Source: Pseudomonadota bacterium | GTDB taxonomy: Bacteria > Pseudomonadota > Alphaproteobacteria > Sphingomonadales > Sphingomonadaceae | DNA length: 6,841 nt | Assembly: GCA_023387085.1 (NCBI GenBank) | Contig: JAEWIL010000093.1 | Location: 1-6,841 of the forward strand | Direction: 5' to 3' | Position numbers and translations under genes: made by a program | Part shown: positions 1 to 5,220 of the stretch, piece after piece | Layout of the letters: each line of letters begins with the position of its first letter | Numbering within the stretch: the stretch's first letter is position 1 | Notes under the pieces: model-generated | What the model was told of the DNA's origin: nothing | Databases searched by the model: none | Seen by the model: only the letters and a program-made list of their open reading frames with translations

Positions 1-639
1 ATCTGGGCGCTGCATATCCCGGGTTCGTCGAACCCGACGGGTATCGAGGTGAAGGACGAGCAGGACACGGTTCCGTTCCATCCCTATTACACCGCGAAGG
101 ACGGCTTCGGCGTCGGCGTGTTCCTCCTCGTCTTCGTCGCGCTGACCTTCTTCAGCCCGAACCTGCTCGGCCACGCCGATAACTATATCGCGGCGAACCC
201 GCTTTCGACGCCGGCGCATATCGTTCCCGAATGGTATTTCTGGCCCTTCTATGCGATCCTCCGCGCCTTCACCTTCAACTTCCTGTGGATCGACGCGAAG
301 CTGTGGGGTGTCATCGCGATGTTCGCGGCGATCGCGCTGCTGTTCTTCCTGCCCTGGCTCGACAGCTCGCCGGTGAAGTCGTCGAACTACCGTCCGCTCA
401 ACCGCATCTTCTTCTGGGTCCTCGTCATCGACGTGCTGATCCTGGGCTACTGCGGAAAGAGCCCGGCCGAACAGCCCTATGTGATCCTGAGCCAGCTCGC
501 TGCGGCTTATTATTTCGCGCACTTCCTGATCATCCTGCCGATCATCTCGCGGATCGAACGTCCGCTGCCGATGCCGAACTCGATCACGGAAGCCGTTCTC
601 GCAAAGCATGCCGACGACACGTCGGCGGCCACGGCCTGA
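1..639 (+). CDS. petB: Cytochrome b of the bc1 complex, C-terminal half (5' end outside window)
   Basis: Membrane subunit of ubiquinol-cytochrome c oxidoreductase (complex III), which holds hemes bL and bH and the Qo and Qi quinone sites. The frame is open from base 1, so 212 residues of a protein normally a little over 400 long are visible. The ATG/GTG-type start at 49 is internal: residues before it (ALHIPGSSNPTGIE) are conserved cytochrome b sequence. PEWY at visible residues 76-79 (bases 226-237) is the diagnostic Qo-site motif of the ef loop. Hydrophobic segments at about residues 36-53, 100-118, 134-149 and 163-182 fit the four C-terminal helices. The heme-ligating histidines lie in the missing N-terminal half. 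petC follows after 31 nt, the usual Rieske-cytb-cytc1 order. The identification is very secure; only the upstream extent is unknown. Confidence 0.97.
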   Translation: MWALHIPGSSNPTGIEVKDEQDTVPFHPYYTAKDGFGVGVFLLVFVALTFFSPNLLGHADNYIAANPLSTPAHIVPEWYFWPFYAILRAFTFNFLWIDAKLWGVIAMFAAIALLFFLPWLDSSPVKSSNYRPLNRIFFWVLVIDVLILGYCGKSPAEQPYVILSQLAAAYYFAHFLIILPIISRIERPLPMPNSITEAVLAKHADDTSAATA

Positions 640-654
640 GCGCCGGACTTTAAT

Positions 655-659
655 AGGAG
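655..659 (+). promoter_or_regulatory. Ribosome binding site of petC
   Basis: AGGAG lies 11 nt before the ATG at 671. It favours that start over the upstream in-frame ATG at 608, which lies inside petB and would add a charged, non-hydrophobic extension ahead of the membrane segment. Confidence 0.75.
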
Positions 660-670
660 CTGATACAGCC

Positions 671-1483
671 ATGGTTCGTCCGCTCGGTTTTCTCGTCGGT
701 CTGGGGTTCATTGCAGCCCTGCTGTGCGCGATCTTCACGACCCCGCTCAAGAATGAGCCCAACGCTTCGCACGAGTTCCACAAGGAACCGCGCCACCTCG
801 CGCTGACCAGCGACGGTCTGTTCCCGCACTGGGACCAGGCCAAGCTGCAGCGCGGGATGCAGGTGTACAAGGAAGTCTGTTCGGCGTGTCACAGCCTGAA
901 CCTCGTCGCTTTCCGCGACATCGCTGACCTCGGCTACACCGAAGGTCAGGTAAAGAGCTTTGCCAAAAGCTACGACACGATCCCGTCGGTCAATCCCGAC
1001 ACCGGCGAACCGGCGACGCGTACCGGCTTGCCGTCGGATCATTTCCCGGCGCCCTATGCGAACGAAACCGCGGCGCGCGCGGCGAACAACAATGCGTTGC
1101 CGCCAGACCTGTCGCTGATCACCAAGGCGCGCGAAGGCGGCAAGGACTATGTCTATTCGCTGCTGACCGGTTTCCAGAACCCGCCGGCGAACCTGCCGAA
1201 GGAACTGCGTCCGGGTACGGGGCTTCACTTCAACCCCTATTTCGCGAACCTCAACCTTGCGATGGCGCCGCCGCTGCACGATGGCCAGGTGACCTTCGCC
1301 GACGGTTCGCCGAACACCGTGAAGGCCATGGCGAGCGATGTCACCGCCTTCCTGGTGTGGACCGCCGAACCCAAGCTGGTGAAGCGCCATCAGGTCGGTT
1401 GGGCAGCGTTTATCTTCCTGCTCATCTTCACCAGCCTGACCTATCTGTCGTACCGGAACATCTGGGCCGACAAGAAGCATTGA
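671..1483 (+). CDS. petC: Cytochrome c1 of the bc1 complex
   Basis: Membrane-anchored c-type cytochrome that takes electrons from the Rieske protein and passes them to a soluble or membrane cytochrome c on the periplasmic side. The 270-residue product has CSACH (residues 70-74), which binds heme covalently. PPDLS (144-148) and LAMAPPL (197-203), the latter with the likely axial ligand Met199, are further cytochrome c1 signatures. A C-terminal membrane helix spans about 241-262 and is followed by a short basic tail (ADKKH). The N-terminus has a hydrophobic stretch at 5-23 without a clear AxA signal-peptidase site, so it may stay as a second anchor. The only cysteines are C19 and the two heme cysteines, so the extra disulfide known in some Rhodobacter proteins is absent. 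The start at 671 is chosen for its Shine-Dalgarno site and hydrophobic N-terminus. It lies 31 nt after petB and 20 nt before apt. Confidence 0.96.
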   Translation: MVRPLGFLVGLGFIAALLCAIFTTPLKNEPNASHEFHKEPRHLALTSDGLFPHWDQAKLQRGMQVYKEVCSACHSLNLVAFRDIADLGYTEGQVKSFAKSYDTIPSVNPDTGEPATRTGLPSDHFPAPYANETAARAANNNALPPDLSLITKAREGGKDYVYSLLTGFQNPPANLPKELRPGTGLHFNPYFANLNLAMAPPLHDGQVTFADGSPNTVKAMASDVTAFLVWTAEPKLVKRHQVGWAAFIFLLIFTSLTYLSYRNIWADKKH

Positions 1484-1490
1484 GGGTTTA

Positions 1491-1498
1491 GGGGAGGG
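1491..1498 (+). promoter_or_regulatory. Ribosome binding site of apt
   Basis: GGGGAGGG sits 5 nt before the GTG at 1504 and 11 nt before the ATG at 1510. Measured from the GGAGG core, the spacing is 6 versus 12 nt, which mildly favours GTG. Both starts are in frame and differ by two residues, so the choice remains open. Confidence 0.6.
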
Positions 1499-1503
1499 CG
1501 ATT

Positions 1504-2064
1504 GTGACCATGATCGCCCTCCCGCCTCGACCCGAGCTCGACCTTGCGTCGCTCGTCCGGACGATCCCGGACTTTCCCAAGCCGGGCATCCAGTTTCGCG
1601 ACATCACCACGCTGATAGGCGACGCTGCGGGCTTTTCCGAAAGCGTGCGCCGACTTGCCGCGCGTGCGGCGGTGCATCGCCCCGACTATATCGTCGCGGT
1701 CGAGGCGCGCGGCTTCCTCTTCGGTGCGGCGATGGCGACCGCGATGGGCGTCGGTCTCGTCCCGGTGCGCAAGGCGGGCAAGCTGCCGGGCGTCACCATC
1801 GGCGTCGATTACGAGCTCGAATATGGCGTCGACCGCCTCGAACTGCATGAAGGCGCGGTGACTGCGGGGCATCGCGTGGTGCTCGTGGACGATCTGCTCG
1901 CGACCGGCGGTACCATTCTCGCCGCCGCGAAGTTGATGCAGAGCGTCGGCGCCGAGGTCGCCGCCGCGCTGTTCGTGATCGACCTCCCCGATCTGGGCGG
2001 CTCGCAGCGGCTGGAGGCCGCGGGGCTGACATGCGAGACGCTGATCGCTTTCGACGGCGACTAG
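1504..2064 (+). CDS. apt: Adenine phosphoribosyltransferase
   Basis: Cytoplasmic purine-salvage enzyme that joins adenine to 5-phosphoribosyl-1-pyrophosphate (PRPP), giving AMP and pyrophosphate. The 186-residue length fits the family (about 180). It is a type I phosphoribosyltransferase: the PRPP-binding motif VVLVDDLLATGGT is at residues 125-137, with the acidic pair D129-D130. The N-terminal IPDFPKPGI (21-29) and FRDIT (31-35) are typical of Apt, EARGF (67-71) belongs to the adenine pocket, and VRKAGKLPG (88-96) is the flexible active-site loop. The start is GTG at 1504, or ATG at 1510 if the first two residues are not translated. The 20-nt gap after petC suggests cotranscription with the bc1 genes. 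No obvious intrinsic terminator with a T-run follows the stop codon. Confidence 0.95.
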   Translation: MTMIALPPRPELDLASLVRTIPDFPKPGIQFRDITTLIGDAAGFSESVRRLAARAAVHRPDYIVAVEARGFLFGAAMATAMGVGLVPVRKAGKLPGVTIGVDYELEYGVDRLELHEGAVTAGHRVVLVDDLLATGGTILAAAKLMQSVGAEVAAALFVIDLPDLGGSQRLEAAGLTCETLIAFDGD

Positions 2065-2332
2065 GGTGACGTAGGCTCCGGATTAAAGAACGGGTTGCCG
2101 CCCCCAAAGTTCGGGAAAGTTCAGCCCAACGCGCGCGCCGGTTTGGTCCTTGCGGCGTGGTGGACGCGTACAGCATGCCTCGACGTGGCCGCGTCGGCAA
2201 GCCGCGCTGCAACCGTCTTATCCACCAGTTGAAAGAGCTGGATGAAGGCTGACACAGCCGGATAATGTAGGAAAGGGTTATTTGACTGGATGTCCGCTTT
2301 GGGGTGGGAAGCGGGCGTTGCCTCCTTTCCTT

Positions 2333-2407
2333 TCGTCATCCCGGACTCGATCCGGGGTCCATGACGACAGAGCAGCCATGGATCCCGGATCGAGTCCGGG
2401 GTGACGA
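2333..2407. repeat. Long inverted repeat of two REP-like palindromes
   Basis: Two 31-nt arms (2333-2363 and 2377-2407) are reverse complements with two mismatches, around a 13-nt spacer. Each arm also contains its own smaller palindrome: CCCGGACTCGATCCGGG (2340-2356) and CCCGGATCGAGTCCGGG (2384-2400), with 6-bp CCCGGA/TCCGGG stems. This is the layout of a paired repetitive extragenic palindrome (BIME-like). Similar CCCGGA(C/T)TCGATCCGGG units are, as I recall, dispersed in many copies in sphingomonad and other alphaproteobacterial genomes. Its place between two convergent genes is typical. Transcribed, it would fold into a long stem and might protect or end mRNA 3' ends. Confidence 0.85.
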
Positions 2408-2443
2408 GGTTAGAAATGTCGTCGGTCGTTAGCTGTCGCAGGC

Positions 2444-2474
2444 AAAAGAAAAAGCCCGCGCCGAAGCGCGGGCT
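2444..2474 (-). terminator. Intrinsic terminator of eipA (UUCG loop)
   Basis: Read on the minus strand, a perfect 9-bp stem AGCCCGCGC/GCGCGGGCT (2453-2474) closes on the extra-stable tetraloop TTCG. A T-rich tract (TTTTTCTTTT, complement of 2444-2453) follows directly. It lies 30 nt past the eipA stop codon. The T-tract is on one side only, so it acts for the minus strand and not for apt. Confidence 0.92.
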
Positions 2475-2504
2475 ATGCTCGCCCCCTGGCAAGCTCTCGG
2501 GGCC

Positions 2505-3272
2505 TTAGAAGGGCACCCAGTTCTGCTTCTTGCGGATCTTCATATAGCCCACATTGACGCCAAGCCGCGCGCCGACGCCGACGCGGATCGGGATCAGCAC
2601 CACATCGCCGCGGCGCAGATAGCTGGCGTTGAAGCCGCCGACCAGATAGGCGGCGCCTTCGCCCGCCGGATAGCGCTTGTAGATGTCTTCGGTGTCGAAC
2701 AGGTTATAGACGAGCACGAAGGTGCTGCCGGCATTGGCGCCGGCATCGAAGCCGATCGACGGGCCATTCCAGTAGACAGGCTTCTCGCCCTCGATCTTGT
2801 GGTGCAGCGTACCCGACCCGTAGCGCAACCCGATCCCGAGCGCGCCGCCGGCCTCGCGGCCGACGATATAGGCGTTGGGTTCGCCCTGCTTCTTGAGGAT
2901 GTCTTCGATCAGGCCGGCAAGGCCCTGCGCGCCTTTGCCGAACACGCCTTCAGCGGCGCCGATCAGGTCGTCCTTCTTGTAGGTCGTGCCCTCCGCCGCG
3001 GTGTTTGCGACCGTGTCGCCGGCGCTTGCGGTACCGGTATCGGGCGTCGACGAATATTGCTGGTCCCCGGTCGCAAGATCGCTGTTCAGCGTCGGGTCGG
3101 CGGTATCGCCCGGCGGCGGTGCAGGAGGAACGGGCTGGGGGTTGTCGAGATCGGAATCGATCGCGCTGTTCGGATCGACCGACGTCATCTGAGCCGTTGC
3201 CGGGACCGGCGCGAAGACCAGCCCGATCGATGCGAGCGCCGTGACGGCAAAAGCGGCAAGCCTGTTACGCAT
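2505..3272 (-). CDS. eipA: EipA-family (DUF1134) exported envelope protein
   Basis: A 255-residue secreted protein. Residues 1-27 form a Sec signal peptide: MRNR n-region, hydrophobic core, and ATA-Q cleavage after Ala27. Residues 28-97 are a low-complexity linker rich in Pro, Asp, Thr, Ser and Ala with a PVPPAPPPG stretch, probably disordered. Residues about 98-255 are the DUF1134 domain: YIVGREAGG, GLRYGSGTL, PVYWNGPSIGFD, LVYNLFDTEDIY and the C-terminal RVGVGARLGVNVGYMKI are the family landmarks. In Brucella abortus the DUF1134 protein EipA is a periplasmic small beta-barrel needed for envelope-stress resistance and virulence; its molecular activity is unknown. The start is ATG at 3272, preceded by GGGGGA; the upstream in-frame GTG at 3302 would bury the signal peptide. 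The gene is monocistronic, with its own terminator downstream, and is divergent from tRNA-Ser. The family call is firm; equivalence in function to Brucella EipA is inferred. Confidence 0.9.
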   Translation of the reverse strand: MRNRLAAFAVTALASIGLVFAPVPATAQMTSVDPNSAIDSDLDNPQPVPPAPPPGDTADPTLNSDLATGDQQYSSTPDTGTASAGDTVANTAAEGTTYKKDDLIGAAEGVFGKGAQGLAGLIEDILKKQGEPNAYIVGREAGGALGIGLRYGSGTLHHKIEGEKPVYWNGPSIGFDAGANAGSTFVLVYNLFDTEDIYKRYPAGEGAAYLVGGFNASYLRRGDVVLIPIRVGVGARLGVNVGYMKIRKKQNWVPF

Positions 3273-3276
3273 ATAT

Positions 3277-3281
3277 CCCCC
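3277..3281 (-). promoter_or_regulatory. Ribosome binding site of eipA
   Basis: GGGGG followed by A on the minus strand, about 4 nt before the ATG at 3272. It supports that start, which also places the signal peptide at the N-terminus, over the GTG at 3302. Confidence 0.6.
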
Positions 3282-3314
3282 AAATCGGACGGCGCATCGC
3301 ACGCCGCCGGGTTA

Positions 3315-3400
3315 ACCATGACTCGGACCATGAATCGGCGGCAATGAATGGGCGATGACTTGAGTCGATTTTGCGCCGGACCGAATCGGTTTCACCATGA
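3315..3400. promoter_or_regulatory. GANTC and ACCATGA cluster upstream of eipA
   Basis: Four GANTC sites (3320-3324, 3332-3336, 3362-3366, 3383-3387) fall within 68 bp, 48-115 bp upstream of the eipA start. Three copies of ACCATGA (3315-3321, 3327-3333, 3394-3400) overlap them, the first two exactly 12 bp apart. ACCGAATCGGT (3380-3390) and GGTTAACC (3310-3317) are palindromic. GANTC is the CcrM methylation site of alphaproteobacteria, and GcrA uses methylated GANTC near promoters. That this cluster regulates eipA or the tRNA is inference; I could not find a convincing -35/-10 pair for eipA. Confidence 0.4.
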
Positions 3401-3439
3401 AAGGCGCAAAAGAAAGCAAAATACAGACAATGTTTGGCG

Positions 3440-3468
3440 TTGCGGGGCACGAAACGCATGGCTATAGC
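3440..3468 (+). promoter_or_regulatory. Candidate promoter of tRNA-Ser
   Basis: TTGCGG (3440-3445), a 17-nt spacer, then TATAGC (3463-3468) fit a housekeeping sigma70-type promoter, with transcription expected near 3475 and a leader of about 36 nt before the tRNA. The bases just after the -10 box (GACCCGCC) are GC-rich, as in discriminators of stable-RNA promoters under stringent control. The match is to consensus only. Confidence 0.45.
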
Positions 3469-3510
3469 GACCCGCCTAGGCCAGCCTGCCGTTAGCGCGG
3501 TGGACCATGC

Positions 3511-3603
3511 GGAGACGTGGGTGAGTGGCTGAAACCAACGGTTTGCTAAACCGTCGTACTGGTAAATCCGGTACCGAGGGTTCGAATCCCTCCGTCTCCG
3601 CCA
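3511..3603 (+). tRNA. tRNA-Ser (anticodon GCU)
   Basis: Complete 93-nt tRNA including an encoded CCA (3601-3603). The acceptor stem GGAGACG (3511-3517) pairs with CGTCTCC (3593-3599), and G3600 is the discriminator expected for serine. The D stem is GGT/ACC (3520-3522/3534-3536). The anticodon stem ACGGT/ACCGT (3538-3542/3550-3554) encloses loop TTGCTAA with anticodon GCT at 3545-3547, reading AGC and AGU. A long variable arm (about 3555-3575), with GTAC pairing GTAC, is characteristic of class II tRNAs. The T stem GAGGG/CCCTC holds TTCGAAT. It is divergent from eipA and convergent with the acyl-CoA ligase gene. All arms are intact and no integrase or duplicated 3' end is seen nearby. Confidence 0.98.
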
Positions 3604-3684
3604 CTTCCATCCATCGCCTTAAATGGGGGCAGGCCTTGCGCCGCTTTGCAGCGCGTGTGGTATTTGACGCGCCAGCCAGATCGA

Positions 3685-5220
3685 TCAGCTGTTGACGGCC
3701 ACCTGTGCCCGAATTTCGCGTTTCAGCACCTTGCCGACCTTCGACCGTGGTAGATCGGTCCAGATTTCGAGGTCTTTGGGCGCCTTGACGCTGCCGATCG
3801 CGGCCTTGACGTGCGCGATGATCTCGCCCGCCCCGGCGCTCTGTCCGGCGCGAAGCTGGACGACGGCGCAAACGCGCTCGCCCCATTTGTCGTCGGGCAG
3901 TCCGAACACCGCACCGTCCTGCACGGCAGGATGCGACAGCAGCGCCGCCTCGACCTCGGCCGAATAGACGTTGAAGCCGCCAGTGATGATCATGTCCTTG
4001 GCACGATCGACGATGAACAGGAAATTGTCGGCGTCGAGATAGCCGATGTCGCCGGTGCGGTGCCAGCCGTTCAGCATCGCCTCGGCGGTAGCTTCCGGGT
4101 TTTTGTAATAGCCGTCCATGACAAGGCTGCCGCGCACCACGATCTCGCCGCGTTCGCCCTGCGGCAGCTCTTTGCCTTCGTTGTCGACGATCGCGACGCG
4201 GACGAGCGGGCCGGGCTTCCCCGCCGAGGAGAGGCGGTGGCGCGCGACCGACCCGTCGGCATTGAGATGGTCCTTCGGCGCCATCATCGAAATCATCATC
4301 GGCGCCTCGGTCTGGCCGAAGAGCTGGGCCATTACCGGACCGAGCTTGGCGATCGCCTCTTCGAGCCGCGCGGCGGAGATCGGCGCGGCGCCATACCAGA
4401 AACACTGCATCGCCGAGAGGTCGGTTGCAGCAAGGTCGGGATGATCGAGCAGCATGTAGATAAGGGTGGGCGGCAGGAAAGTGTGCGTCGCGCGGTGACG
4501 CGCCGCGAGTGTCAGGAAATCGCCGATATCGGGATAGGGCATGATGACAATCTCGCCGCCGTGCGCCATGATCGGAAAAGCGAGCACGCCGGCCGCATGC
4601 GTCAGCGGCGCCATCGCAAGATACACCGGGCGCCCCTCGAACGGATAACCCATCAGGGTCAGAGCGGTCATCGTTTCGAGATTTCGGTTGGTCAGCATCA
4701 CGCCCTTTGGATGCCCCGTGGTGCCGCCGGTGCCGGGAAGCATCGCCAGGTCGCCGACGGGCGCCGCCGCGAAGGGACTCGCGTCGACGCCCGCCAGCCA
4801 TTGGTCGAGCGAGGGCGCGAAGGGCTGCTCGGCGTCGAGGCATATGAGCAGATCGAGCTTGGGCAGCCGCTGGCGCAGGTCGTCGACCAGTCCGGCAAAC
4901 TTGCTGTGGAAGAAAAGCGCGGCGCAGTCGAAATTGTCGAGAACATAGGCGTTCTCGGCGGCTTCGTTCCGCGGATTGATCGGGCACCAGATCGCGGCGG
5001 CGCGCGAGATGGCGAAGACGCAGGCAAAGGCGACCGGATCGTTTCCCGACAGGATCGCGACATGCTTGCCGGGCGTGATCCCCGATGCGTCGAGACCGCG
5101 CGCGACGCGGTGTGTCAGCGCCTGCACTTCGGCATAGGACAGGCTTGTCCCGTTCATGGTCAGGCAGGGCGCTTCGGCGCCTAGCGACGCGCCCTTGTCG
5201 AGCCAGTCGGCCAGCCGCAT
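3685..5220 (-). CDS. AMP-forming acyl-CoA ligase (ANL superfamily)
   Basis: A 511-residue enzyme predicted to activate a carboxylic acid with ATP to an acyl-adenylate and then to the acyl-CoA. Adenylate-forming motifs appear in order. The phosphate-binding loop is GTGGTTGHPKG (163-173), with Gly165 where most members have Ser (TSGTTG), a variant known in some FadD proteins. FGQTE (301-305) is the A5 motif and WHRTGD (386-391) is A7 with the ribose-binding Asp391. DRAKDMIITGGFNVYSAEVE (405-424) is the hinge and A8 region, and PRSKVGK (491-497) carries the catalytic Lys497. No membrane segment or signal peptide is apparent, so it is cytoplasmic. The ATG shares one base with the stop of the upstream gene (TGATG at 5222-5218), and only a weak Shine-Dalgarno precedes it, which suggests translational coupling. 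Substrate (fatty, aromatic, terpenoid or steroid-derived acid) cannot be assigned. Confidence 0.92.
   Translation of the reverse strand: MRLADWLDKGASLGAEAPCLTMNGTSLSYAEVQALTHRVARGLDASGITPGKHVAILSGNDPVAFACVFAISRAAAIWCPINPRNEAAENAYVLDNFDCAALFFHSKFAGLVDDLRQRLPKLDLLICLDAEQPFAPSLDQWLAGVDASPFAAAPVGDLAMLPGTGGTTGHPKGVMLTNRNLETMTALTLMGYPFEGRPVYLAMAPLTHAAGVLAFPIMAHGGEIVIMPYPDIGDFLTLAARHRATHTFLPPTLIYMLLDHPDLAATDLSAMQCFWYGAAPISAARLEEAIAKLGPVMAQLFGQTEAPMMISMMAPKDHLNADGSVARHRLSSAGKPGPLVRVAIVDNEGKELPQGERGEIVVRGSLVMDGYYKNPEATAEAMLNGWHRTGDIGYLDADNFLFIVDRAKDMIITGGFNVYSAEVEAALLSHPAVQDGAVFGLPDDKWGERVCAVVQLRAGQSAGAGEIIAHVKAAIGSVKAPKDLEIWTDLPRSKVGKVLKREIRAQVAVNS

Larger units (their letters stand above)
2065..2504. 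other. Intergenic region between convergent apt and eipA
   Basis: This 440-bp gap has no gene I can support. From 2065 to about 2332 I see only a short perfect hairpin, GGCTG-ACA-CAGCC (2247-2259), without a T-run, and no convincing promoter. The right half holds the REP-like inverted repeat (2333-2407) and the eipA terminator (2444-2474). A 25-codon plus-strand frame from the ATG at 2175 to a stop at 2250-2252 has fairly GC-rich third positions but no clear ribosome site and no family I recognise. Confidence 0.6.

Noticed and set aside
2175..2252. A short plus-strand frame starting MPRRGRVGKPRCNRL and ending KELDEG
   Set aside because: It looks mildly protein-like and basic, but it is only 25 codons, has no convincing ribosome site, and matches no family I know. 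A conservation test across relatives would be needed to call it.
2121..2492. A 123-codon minus-strand frame in the apt-eipA gap
   Set aside because: It reads through the terminator and the REP-like inverted repeat (VTPDSIRDPW...RIESGMT is the usual spurious translation of this repeat) and has no recognisable domain.
2475..3347. A 290-codon plus-strand frame antisense to eipA
   Set aside because: The minus-strand frame has a signal peptide, a DUF1134 domain, a ribosome site and a terminator; the plus-strand product is low-complexity Arg/Ala/Asp sequence.
3265..3459. A 64-codon minus-strand frame upstream of eipA
   Set aside because: It overlaps the regulatory region and the start of eipA in another frame, with no ribosome site or recognisable domain.
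3511..3603. tRNA-Ser as an attachment site for an integrated element
   Set aside because: The tRNA is intact, no duplicated 3' end is seen, and no integrase or foreign-looking gene lies in the window.
3636..3656. GCGC...GCGC hairpin between tRNA-Ser and the ligase gene as a terminator
   Set aside because: The stem has an internal mismatch, and neither strand has a T-run after it.
3811..5184. A 457-codon plus-strand frame antisense to the ligase
   Set aside because: High GC and codon bias on the true strand create long antisense frames. The product has no recognisable domain, while the minus-strand frame carries every ANL motif.
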